Of a stretch of 62,038 bases of DNA, positions 1 through 7,160 are shown piece after piece. The position numbers and the translations under genes are program-made. Positions within the stretch are counted from its first letter, which is position 1, and every line of letters begins with the position of its first letter. Origin of the DNA: Rubrivivax sp. (lineage in GTDB: Bacteria; Pseudomonadota; Gammaproteobacteria; Burkholderiales; Burkholderiaceae_C); the NCBI GenBank assembly GCA_027491255.1, contig JAIXWM010000099.1, positions 1 to 62,038 of the forward strand, written 5' to 3'. Under the pieces are notes generated by a model. The model searched no databases, had not been told where the DNA came from, and saw nothing but the letters and a program-made list of their open reading frames with translations.

Positions 1-312
1 ATCGCCCAGCGCCTGCCGCCGCAGGCCAAGCTGCCCCCCGTCACCGAACTTGCAGAGGTACAAGCCATGCTCTCACGCAACGTCATCCGCTGGGACGTAC
101 GGGCCCGTCAGGAAGGGCGTCAGGAAGGCCTGCTGGAAGGTCGTATCGAGCTTGCAAGATCGACTCTTGAACGCCAACTCACCCGCCGTTTCGGGGCACT
201 GCCCCCCGAAGCCGAGGACCGCATCCATCGGGCCACCCTGCCCCAGCTCGAGACCTGGCTTGACCGCATCATCGACGCGCCCACTTGGCAGGCGGTGTTC
301 GGCGCGCACTGA
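1..312 (+). CDS. DUF4351/Rpn-family protein, C-terminal fragment
   Basis: Only the 3' end is in the window; the frame is open from base 1 through 103 codons to the stop. The visible part has a charged RQEGRQEGLLEGR stretch, then a compact helical tail with QLTRRFG, LPPEAEDRI, LETWLDRI and a terminal AVFG. That pattern is the C-terminal DUF4351 module found on Rpn/PD-(D/E)XK transposase-like nucleases. The nuclease core, if present, lies upstream and cannot be judged. Such proteins are common accessory genes and the neighbour is a toxin-antitoxin pair, which suggests a small accessory patch. Assignment rests on family resemblance of the tail only. Confidence 0.6.
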   Translation: MAQRLPPQAKLPPVTELAEVQAMLSRNVIRWDVRARQEGRQEGLLEGRIELARSTLERQLTRRFGALPPEAEDRIHRATLPQLETWLDRIIDAPTWQAVFGAH

Positions 313-345
313 TCGGACGTTGCCCGGGCGAGCGCAGCAGCCTGA

Positions 346-401
346 GGCTCAGGGCGAACGGCGGCAGGTGGCTCGCCCTTCGGCGGGCTCAGGGCGAACG
401 G
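346..401. repeat. 16-bp direct repeat with internal hairpin
   Basis: GGCTCAGGGCGAACGG occurs at 346-361 and again at 386-401, a 40-base period. Between them TCGCCCT (374-380) can pair with AGGGCGA at the start of the second copy, giving a 7-bp stem. I recognise this GGCTCAGGGCGAACGG core as a dispersed intergenic repeat type of GC-rich betaproteobacteria. It lies between the DUF4351 gene and the antitoxin gene and may act as a weak terminator or be inert. Confidence 0.55.
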
Positions 402-460
402 GAGGGAGCGTGTTGGCGTCAGGCAATGGCTAAATTGGCCAATCATTGGTGCAGCCCTCC

Positions 461-730
461 ATGCGCGTCACCGCCACCGAAGCCAAGAATCGATTTGGCA
501 GCCTGTGTGCGCGGGCCAAGCACGAGCCCGTGTTCGTGGAAAAGTCCGGGCAACTCGACACCGTGATCCTCTCGGCCGAAACGTACCTGGCCCTGCAGGC
601 CCACCACGACAAGGCGAGCCTCGCCGCACGCAAGAAGGCGTTCGAGTCGGAATTCCGTGAGTGGATTGCCGCCCAGAACGCTCGCGTTGACTCGCAAGGC
701 ATCCCGGGCGCCGACCTGCGCCCGTGGTGA
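461..730 (+). CDS. Phd/YefM-like antitoxin with CcdA-like C-terminus
   Basis: This 89-residue protein should be the labile antitoxin of the CcdB toxin encoded 7 bases downstream. Residues 1-50 (VTATEAKNRFG, then VFVEKSGQ and VILSAETY) are a Phd/YefM DNA-binding fold, which normally dimerises on the operon promoter. The last 34 residues look instead like the toxin-binding tail of F-plasmid CcdA: they align without gaps and end GIPGADLRPW against GSFADENRDW. The ATG at 461 begins exactly at the conserved Phd start; an in-frame TTG at 446 would add five residues without family support. The operon is likely self-repressed, as in both families. The domain pairing is the notable feature. Confidence 0.82.
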   Translation: MRVTATEAKNRFGSLCARAKHEPVFVEKSGQLDTVILSAETYLALQAHHDKASLAARKKAFESEFREWIAAQNARVDSQGIPGADLRPW

Positions 731-737
731 AGGGCCG

Positions 738-1052
738 ATGGCCCAATACGACGTCTTCGCAAATCCGAGCCGCAGCGCGGCCACGGGCATTCCGTACGTG
801 GTCGTCATCCAAAGTGATCTTCTCGACGCCTTGAGCACGAGGCTGACCGTACCCTTGGCCGTACCGGAGGGTGCAACCAGAGTGCCGCACGCGCTGTGCC
901 CGGTCATCACCGTCAAGGGCCAGCGTCTGCACGCGCTGGCGCACTTTGCCGCTCCCTTGCCGGCCAGGGCTCTGCTGCAGCCTATTGACAACGTGGCAGC
1001 GCAGGCCCGTGAACTGGTCTCGGCGATTGACGCCGTGCTGTCGGGGCTCTAG
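738..1052 (+). CDS. ccdB: CcdB-family toxin
   Basis: The 104-residue product matches CcdB in length and order of motifs: YDVF at the start, YVVVIQSDLLD, LTVPLA, LCPVITVKG and a C-terminal helix. CcdB toxins poison DNA gyrase. In F-plasmid CcdB the last three residues, Trp-Gly-Ile, are needed for killing; here the end is Ser-Gly-Leu, so gyrase poisoning may be weakened or the target contact may differ. The start codon follows the antitoxin stop by seven bases, and an AGGG sits just upstream, so the two genes are co-translated. It converges on manC. Confidence 0.85.
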   Translation: MAQYDVFANPSRSAATGIPYVVVIQSDLLDALSTRLTVPLAVPEGATRVPHALCPVITVKGQRLHALAHFAAPLPARALLQPIDNVAAQARELVSAIDAVLSGL

Positions 1053-1110
1053 GCGACTGGACATTTTTTCCGGTCGGGCTGCGCCTGTCGAAGTCAACCG
1101 CCCCATTTCT

Positions 1111-1126
1111 CGAGGCGTCTGCCTCG
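1111..1126. terminator. possible hairpin between ccdB and manC
   Basis: CGAGGC and GCCTCG form a perfect 6-bp stem with a four-base loop in the 85-base gap between the converging ccdB and manC genes. There is no T-run after it on either strand, so it is at best a weak or Rho-assisted terminator. A separate run of six T lies at about 1066-1071. Confidence 0.3.
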
Positions 1127-1137
1127 TCTGCGAGCGC

Positions 1138-2676
1138 TCAGCCCCGACCGTAGCTGTCCTCGAAGCGGACGATGTCGTCCTCGCCAAGATAGCTGCCGGA
1201 CTGGACCTCGATGATCTCCAGCGGCACCTTGCCCGGGTTGGCCAGGCGGTGCGTTTCGCCCAGCGGGATGTAGGTGCTCTGGTTCTCGGTCAGCAGGATG
1301 CGGCGCTCGCCGCAGGTGACCTCGGCGGTGCCGCGCACGACGATCCAATGCTCGGCGCGGTGGTGGTGCATCTGCAGGCTCAGCGAAGCGCCGGGCTTGA
1401 CCATGATCCGCTTGACCTGGAAGCGGTCGCCCGCGTCGATGCTGTCGTACCAGCCCCAGGGCCGGTGCACCTTGCGGTGGACGGTGTGCTCGACGCGGCG
1501 CTGGCGCTCCAGGGCGCTGACCAGGACCTTGACCTGCTGACTGCGCGCGCGGTCGCTGACGAGCACCGCATCGGCGGTCTCGACGACGACGACGTCCTGC
1601 AGCCCGATCACGCCCACGAGCCGGCTCGTCGCGTGCACCAGGGTGTCGCGGCTGTCGTGGAAGAGCACGTCGCCGGCGGCCGCGTTGCCGTGGGCGTCCT
1701 TGGGCGCCACCTGCCAGACCGCGTCCCAGGCGCCCAGGTCGTTCCAGCCGGCCTGCAGCGGCACCATGGCGATGCCGATGCCGCTGCCGGGACAGCGCTC
1801 CATCACGGCGTAGTCGACGGAATCCGAGGGGACGCGCGCGAAGGCTTCGCGCGCCGGTCGGACGAAGGCGGCGTCGGTGCTGCGGGCGTCGAAGGCCAAT
1901 TGCGTCTGGCGCGCGATGTCCGGGCGGAAGCGCTCCAGCGCTTGCAGCCAGGTGCTGGCACGCAGCACGAAGATGCCGCCGTTCCAGTAGTAGCCGCCCT
2001 CGGCCAGGTAGGCGGTGGCCGTGGCGAGGTCGGGCTTCTCGACGAAGCGTTGCACCTCGTGCACGCCGTCGTCCCCGGCAGCGCCGGCCTGGATGTAGCC
2101 GAAGCCGGTGTCGGGCCGGTCGGGCGTGATGCCGAGAGTGACGATGGCCCCCTGGGCTGCGGCAACGACAGCGCGCGCGAGCGCGGCAGTGAAGGCTGAC
2201 GGGTCGGTCACCGAGTGGTCGGCCGGGGTGACGACGAGCACCGGGTCGATGTCGCCCTTCGCCGCCTGGACCGCCTGCAGCGCGGCCAGCGTCAGCGCCG
2301 GCGCGGTGTTGCGGGCCAGAGGCTCGAGGATGAGCGACGACGGCTCGCAGCGTGCCTCGCGCAGCTGGTCGAGAACGAGAAAGCGGTGCTCCTCGTTGCC
2401 CACGACGATGGGCGCGGCCACCTCGAGCCGAACATCGACGTCATGGCCGCCCCGCACGCTGCCGTCTCCCACGGTGCCGCCGCCCGCCGCGGCCGTCGGC
2501 GCCACCTCGCGCAGCGCAGCCAGGCGCTGCGCCGCCTGTTGCAGCAGGCTGGCGTTGCCGTCCAGGACGAGAAACTGCTTGGGGTAGCCGGCCCGCGACA
2601 GCGGCCACAGGCGGGTGCCGGAGCCGCCGGCCATGATGACGGGTTGGACGTGAAGGAGGTCGGCGGTCATGGCCAT
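1138..2676 (-). CDS. manC: mannose-1-phosphate guanylyltransferase / mannose-6-phosphate isomerase
   Basis: This 512-residue bifunctional enzyme should make GDP-mannose for capsule, exopolysaccharide or O-antigen. The N-terminal nucleotidyltransferase carries the signature GGSGTRLWPLSRAGYPKQF near residue 17. Further landmarks are VTPADHSV, FVEKPD and YYWNGGIF. The C-terminal cupin isomerase domain has HRPWGWYDSID, MHHHRAEHW and IPLGETHRL. Compared with usual members (about 470-480 residues) there is an Ala/Gly-rich insertion around residues 55-80. MAM at 2676 is used as start; the second Met two codons on is equally possible. A YdcF-like gene and galE follow on the other strand, consistent with envelope polysaccharide synthesis. 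Confidence 0.92.
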   Translation of the reverse strand: MAMTADLLHVQPVIMAGGSGTRLWPLSRAGYPKQFLVLDGNASLLQQAAQRLAALREVAPTAAAGGGTVGDGSVRGGHDVDVRLEVAAPIVVGNEEHRFLVLDQLREARCEPSSLILEPLARNTAPALTLAALQAVQAAKGDIDPVLVVTPADHSVTDPSAFTAALARAVVAAAQGAIVTLGITPDRPDTGFGYIQAGAAGDDGVHEVQRFVEKPDLATATAYLAEGGYYWNGGIFVLRASTWLQALERFRPDIARQTQLAFDARSTDAAFVRPAREAFARVPSDSVDYAVMERCPGSGIGIAMVPLQAGWNDLGAWDAVWQVAPKDAHGNAAAGDVLFHDSRDTLVHATSRLVGVIGLQDVVVVETADAVLVSDRARSQQVKVLVSALERQRRVEHTVHRKVHRPWGWYDSIDAGDRFQVKRIMVKPGASLSLQMHHHRAEHWIVVRGTAEVTCGERRILLTENQSTYIPLGETHRLANPGKVPLEIIEVQSGSYLGEDDIVRFEDSYGRG

Positions 2677-2861
2677 CTGAGGTGCGCAAGGTGGTGAAGG
2701 AGCAGACGCTCCGCCGCCGATTGTCGGAGATGAAGCGCCGGCGCATCAGGTGCCCAAGGCGCGGCCATAGCCACCAGTCACGTGATGCGCCGGCTCGACG
2801 CCCTGGCGCACCGTATGCTCGGTACGCCGCGGGCGCTCGCTGCCGGCCCACCTGCACATTG

Positions 2862-2971
2862 CCTGCCCGCCTGCCTGCCCACCCGCCTATCCGACCGACC
2901 ACCTGCCCCGCCTGCCCCAACTACACGCCTACCCGCCTACCCGCCCAGCCGCCCACCTGCCCGCTCCCCCC
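2862..2971 (+). promoter_or_regulatory. C-rich, G-poor leader before the YdcF-like gene
   Basis: About 110 bases directly upstream of the YdcF-like start are built of degenerate CCTGCCCG and CTACCCGC units. On the transcribed-sense strand C dominates and G and T are sparse. No open frame or promoter is evident in it. A C-rich, G-poor, poorly structured leader is the usual character of a Rho-utilisation site, so premature termination in the leader is possible. It may equally be simple-sequence drift. The remainder of the manC upstream gap (2677-2861) shows nothing I can name. Confidence 0.35.
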
Positions 2972-3736
2972 ATGTTCCTCAGAGCCATCGCCACCGATCT
3001 CGTCTCGCCGCTGGGCACCGCGCTGATGCTGGCAGTGCTTGCCGCGGTGCTGACGCTGTGGGGCCGCGGCCGGGCGCGGTGGCGCCGTGCCGCCCGCTGG
3101 ACTGCCGGCCTGGCGGTGGCGTGGCTGTGGCTGTGGTCCACCCCGGTGGCCAGCCATGCGCTGCGGGCATGGCTCGAGGCCCAAGCCGGGCCGGCAGCGG
3201 TGCAGGACGTGCCGGCGGCGCCGGTGATCGTGGTGCTGGGCGATGGCATTCGCGGCGCGCGCGCGCCCGAGCGGCCCTACCCCAACCTGACCCAGGCGGC
3301 CGACCGTGTGTGGCACGCCGCACGCCTGTACCACGCCGGCAAGGCGGCACGGGTGGTCTTGTCCGGAGGCGCCACGCGGCCGGACGACGCGAGCGAGGCG
3401 CAAAGCATGCAGGTCTTCCTGCAGGACCTGGGGGTGCCGGCGGCCGCCATCATCCAGGAGCCCGACAGCCTGAACACCCGCGCCAACGCCCTGCAAACCG
3501 CCCGCCTGCTGCGCGCGCAGGGCGTGGAGCGCGTCATCCTCGTCACCTCGGCGCTGCACATGCGCCGCGCCCGGCGCGACTTCGAGGCTCAGGGCGTGCA
3601 GCTGCACCCGGCCCCAACCGACTTCGAAGCCTTGGGGCGGCAGCACGACGCCCGGGACTGGCTGCCCCGGGCCGAAGCACTGGAGGGCAGCGCGCGCGCG
3701 TTCAAGGAGTGCGTGGGCTACCTGGTGTCACGCTGA
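2972..3736 (+). CDS. YdcF/ElyC-type DUF218 membrane protein
   Basis: The 254-residue product has two N-terminal hydrophobic helices (about 10-30 and 43-60) and then a DUF218 domain facing the periplasm. The domain shows VIVVLGDGI, AARLYHAGKAARVVLSGG, SLNTRANA and VILVTSALHMRRA, the standard order in the YdcF/SanA/ElyC family. Members affect envelope or peptidoglycan metabolism, including lipid-linked precursor handling in the ElyC branch, but their chemistry is mostly undefined. Many members show GGG in place of the first GDG. It is divergent from manC and 258 bases upstream of galE, so a role in envelope polysaccharide is plausible. Confidence 0.85.
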   Translation: MFLRAIATDLVSPLGTALMLAVLAAVLTLWGRGRARWRRAARWTAGLAVAWLWLWSTPVASHALRAWLEAQAGPAAVQDVPAAPVIVVLGDGIRGARAPERPYPNLTQAADRVWHAARLYHAGKAARVVLSGGATRPDDASEAQSMQVFLQDLGVPAAAIIQEPDSLNTRANALQTARLLRAQGVERVILVTSALHMRRARRDFEAQGVQLHPAPTDFEALGRQHDARDWLPRAEALEGSARAFKECVGYLVSR

Positions 3737-3807
3737 CCAGGCTCAGGCACGCGCAGCCGAAGACGGGCACAGTGCGTGGCGGTATCGTCACTGGCCAGGG
3801 CGATGCG

Positions 3808-3843
3808 CCGACAATCCGATGACTTGACCATTCGATTGTTCGG
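3808..3843. other. imperfect inverted repeat upstream of galE
   Basis: CCGACAATC at 3808 is mirrored by GATTGTTCGG ending at 3843, with one extra base and about 17 bases between the arms. It sits 150 bases before galE in a locally AT-richer patch. It could be the terminator of the YdcF-like gene or an operator. There is no T-run. The rest of the 257-base gap shows no gene. Confidence 0.35.
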
Positions 3844-3993
3844 TTCCAGCCAACGGCGCGGCCGCGCACACGGCCCGCCACCGACAAGCCGAGCGCCCGC
3901 GGCCCCGGGCGCTCACCTGCCCGCCGGCAGCAGTGCCGCCCGCATGCCAGCCACCTCCCTTCACCCGCAGACCACGCCAGACCACGCTCCCGC

Positions 3994-5028
3994 ATGATCA
4001 CTTCCACCGATCAGACCGTCCTCGTCACCGGCGGTGCCGGCTTCATCGGTTCCCACACCACGCTGGCGCTGCTGCAGGCCGGGCAGGCGGTGGTGGTGCT
4101 GGACAACCTGAGCAACAGTTCGGCGCAGTCGCTCGAGCGCGTGGCGCGCATTGCCGGGCGGGCGCCGGTGTTCGTGCAGGGAGACGTGCGCGACCGCGCG
4201 CTGGTGCAAAGGCTGCTGCGCGAGCACCGGGTGGGCGCGGTGCTGCACTTCGCCGGGCTGAAGGCGGTGGGCGAGAGCGCGAGCATGCCGCTGACCTACT
4301 ACGACAACAACGTGGCCGGCTCGCTGGCGTTGTGCCAGGCCATGGCCGCGGCGGGGGTCTGGCGGCTGGTGTTCAGTTCCTCGGCCACGGTCTACGGCGA
4401 CCCGGCCACGGTGCCGATCCGCGAAGACATGCCCACCGGTCCGACCAACCCCTACGGCCGCACGAAGTGGATGGTCGAGCACCTGCTGGGCGACCTGGCG
4501 GCCGCCGACCCACGCTGGCAGATCGGCGTGCTGCGCTACTTCAACCCGGTCGGCGCTCATGAGAGTGGCCTGATCGGCGAGGACCCGCGCGGAACCCCGA
4601 ACAACCTGCTGCCCTACGTGGCCCAGGTGGCCGTGGGCCGCCGAGCGGCGTTGTCGGTCTTCGGCAACGACTACCCCACGCCCGACGGCACCGGCGTGCG
4701 TGACTACATCCACGTGATGGACCTGGCCGAAGGCCATCTGAAGGCGCTGCAGGCACTGGCCGACCGCAGCGGGCTGCACACGTGGAACCTGGGCACGGGC
4801 CAGGGGTACAGCGTGCTGGAGATCGTGCGCGCCTTCCAGCAGGCCAGCGGGCGCCCGGTCCCGTACCAGGTGGCGCCGCGCCGCGCCGGTGACGCCGCCG
4901 CCAGCTACGCCGACCCCTCCAAGGCCGCGCGCGAACTCGGCTGGCAGGCGCGCCGTGGCCTGACCGAGATGATGGAGGACACGTGGCGCTGGCAGTCGCT
5001 GAACCCGGCAGGTTTCGGCGGGGGTTGA
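3994..5028 (+). CDS. galE: UDP-glucose 4-epimerase
   Basis: This 344-residue extended-SDR enzyme interconverts UDP-glucose and UDP-galactose for surface polysaccharide synthesis or galactose use. The NAD-binding GGAGFIGS lies at residues 13-20. SSSATVYGD carries the catalytic Ser/Thr and YGRTK (near residue 153) the catalytic Tyr and Lys. RYFNPVGAHESG, NNLLPYVAQVAVG and GTGVRDYIHVMDLA are diagnostic for GalE. Length equals the family norm. It converges on the histidine-kinase gene with only 13 bases between stops. Confidence 0.95.
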   Translation: MITSTDQTVLVTGGAGFIGSHTTLALLQAGQAVVVLDNLSNSSAQSLERVARIAGRAPVFVQGDVRDRALVQRLLREHRVGAVLHFAGLKAVGESASMPLTYYDNNVAGSLALCQAMAAAGVWRLVFSSSATVYGDPATVPIREDMPTGPTNPYGRTKWMVEHLLGDLAAADPRWQIGVLRYFNPVGAHESGLIGEDPRGTPNNLLPYVAQVAVGRRAALSVFGNDYPTPDGTGVRDYIHVMDLAEGHLKALQALADRSGLHTWNLGTGQGYSVLEIVRAFQQASGRPVPYQVAPRRAGDAAASYADPSKAARELGWQARRGLTEMMEDTWRWQSLNPAGFGGG

Positions 5029-5041
5029 CTTCCGGGTCGGC

Positions 5042-7144
5042 TCAAGCGTGCGCTGACGAGGGCTGCGGCAGGCTCTCCAGCGCCGCCGCCAGGCGAGAGA
5101 TCTCGGCCAGGCACTGCCGGGCCTGGTCCAGCAGGTCCTGCAGCGCGCGTCCCTGACGCGCGCCCTGCTCGACCGCGCGCGCCAGGTCCATCACGGCACG
5201 CGCGCCCACCATGCCGGCTGCGCCTGTCAACGCGTGCGCGGTCTGGCGCGCGGCGTCGAAACGCCCGGCCTCGAGATGCTCACGCAGCAGGACCGCTTCC
5301 AAGGCCTGGGTCTGCACGAAGCGCAGCAGCAAGCCCTGGTAGGACTGCAGGCGGTGCGTCGAATCCCGCCAGGACGCGTCGATGCGCAAGCCGGGCAGCG
5401 CAGCCATCGCCGCCATCAAGTGGGCATCGGTCGAAGGGGCGCCGACTGCGGCCGGCTCGGCGGCCGGTCGCACGCGCCCGGCACCGGCAAGCCGCCCGGG
5501 CGACAGCCAGCGCGCGATCGCCTGCGCGAGCTGCGCCTGGCCGATCGGCTTGCCCAGGTGTTCGTTCATGCCTGCCTTCAGGCAGCGCTGCCGGTCATCG
5601 CCCGAGACATTGGCCGTCAGGCCGATGATCGGGATCTCCCGACCGGATGGCAGGGCGCGGATGCGGCGGGTGGCCTCCAACCCGTCCATGCCCGGCATCT
5701 GCATGTCCATCAGGACCAGGTCCTGGCCGCCGGCTTCGAAGAGTTCCAGCGCCTCGGCGCCGTCGGAGGCGATCACCACCTCGCACCCCAGCGACTCCAG
5801 CAGGTCGCACAGGATCTCCTGGCTCAGCGGGTGATCCTCGGCCAGCAGGACGTGCACGCTTGAGAGGTCCACCGGGCCCTCGGGCTCGGGGCCGGCGTCG
5901 ACGTCGGCCGCTGCGGGCTCGGCACGGGGCAGCCAGACCTCGACCTCGAAGCTGCTGCCCTGGCCCGGTTCGCTGCGCAGGAGGATGCTGCCGTCCATCA
6001 AGGTGACGAGGCGGTGCACGAAGGCCAGGCCCAGACCGGTGCCGCCGAAACGCCGGGCCGACGAGGCGTCGCCCTGGACGAAGGGCCGGAACAGCCGCGC
6101 ACGCAACTCCAGCGGCACGCCTGGACCGGTGTCGGAGACGGTGAAGCGCAGGTGCGCGCCGGCCTCTTCCTGGCGCAGCGCCTGCACCGAGACGCCAACG
6201 TTGCCCCGCTCGGTGAACTTCACCGCGTTGCCGCACAGCTTGGTCAGCACCTGCGACAGGCGCATTTCGTCGCCGTGAAGTCTCAGCGACCGCAGCGCAG
6301 CGTCGGCTTCGATGGTGAAGGAGAGCCCCTTCTCGCGTGCCTGTCCGGCATGCAGCCGCTGGACGCGGTCCATCACCGCCCCGAGCCGGAACGGCGCGAG
6401 CCGCAGGTCGAGCTCTCCGGTCTGCAGGCTGGACAGTTCGAGGATGTCGTCAACCACGCCCAGCAGGTGCTGCGTTGTGTCGAAGAGTTGGTTCAGGCGC
6501 CGCCGGGACCGGGCGTCGCCGGCCTCGCGGCGCAGCAGGTCGGCAAGCCCGCAGATCACCGCCAGCGGGGTGCGGATCTCGTGGCTGATGTTGCCCAGGA
6601 AGGCGCTCTCGACCGGGTTCGCCAGGTTCGGCGCGTTACCGGCGTCGGCTGTGACGGGCGGCGCGCTGCCTGCGGCAGGCAGTGCGGCAGCGGGCGCCAG
6701 CGGTGGCGCCGCCGGTGCGTCTTCGGCTTCCTCGCTCCAGACCCAGAGCACCGGGCGCCCCTGCCCCGGGAGCTCGCCCAGGCGTACGCGCGAGCGCGCC
6801 GCGACGAAGCTGCCGTCCGCGCGCCGCCAGCGTTTGACTCGGTCCACCGATGCGACGACGCCGCGCAGGAGGGCCGACAAGGACCGGGCATCGACCTGAG
6901 CATCATCCGGGTGGATCAGGTCCTGGCACCGTCGGCCCAGCAGCGCTGCACGCGGCTGCTCCAGCATCCGGGCCAGAGGGTCGTTCAGGTCGATGATGAG
7001 TCCGTCGACCGGGTCGACGAGGCACACGCCCACAGGCGCCGCGTCCAGGAGGGCGCGCCATTGCGGTGGGCGGAACTCGCCCGAAGAATGCGGCGGGTCG
7101 GTGCTCAAGGCCAGGCGGGTCAATGGGGCCGATACGGCAGTCAC
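5042..7144 (-). CDS. hybrid sensor histidine kinase (PAS-HisKA-HATPase-REC-Hpt)
   Basis: This 700-residue soluble hybrid kinase carries a full phosphorelay in one chain. A PAS domain occupies about 25-140 (APVGVCLVDP, IHPDDA). HisKA carries SHEIRTP with the phospho-His near 188. The ATPase domain has GNAVKFTERG, DTGPGVP and GTGLGLAFVH. The receiver has LLAEDHPLSQ and LVLMDMQMPGMDG, with the phospho-Asp near 478 and the LGKP lysine. A C-terminal Hpt domain has AHALTGAAG with its His near 636. I see no transmembrane helix, so it should sense a cytosolic cue through PAS. It starts 16 bases after the stop of an unrecognised gene, so the two are one operon. No cognate regulator with an output domain is adjacent. 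Confidence 0.93.
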   Translation of the reverse strand: MTAVSAPLTRLALSTDPPHSSGEFRPPQWRALLDAAPVGVCLVDPVDGLIIDLNDPLARMLEQPRAALLGRRCQDLIHPDDAQVDARSLSALLRGVVASVDRVKRWRRADGSFVAARSRVRLGELPGQGRPVLWVWSEEAEDAPAAPPLAPAAALPAAGSAPPVTADAGNAPNLANPVESAFLGNISHEIRTPLAVICGLADLLRREAGDARSRRRLNQLFDTTQHLLGVVDDILELSSLQTGELDLRLAPFRLGAVMDRVQRLHAGQAREKGLSFTIEADAALRSLRLHGDEMRLSQVLTKLCGNAVKFTERGNVGVSVQALRQEEAGAHLRFTVSDTGPGVPLELRARLFRPFVQGDASSARRFGGTGLGLAFVHRLVTLMDGSILLRSEPGQGSSFEVEVWLPRAEPAAADVDAGPEPEGPVDLSSVHVLLAEDHPLSQEILCDLLESLGCEVVIASDGAEALELFEAGGQDLVLMDMQMPGMDGLEATRRIRALPSGREIPIIGLTANVSGDDRQRCLKAGMNEHLGKPIGQAQLAQAIARWLSPGRLAGAGRVRPAAEPAAVGAPSTDAHLMAAMAALPGLRIDASWRDSTHRLQSYQGLLLRFVQTQALEAVLLREHLEAGRFDAARQTAHALTGAAGMVGARAVMDLARAVEQGARQGRALQDLLDQARQCLAEISRLAAALESLPQPSSAHA

Positions 7145-7160
7145 ATCGGGCTCGTCGAAC

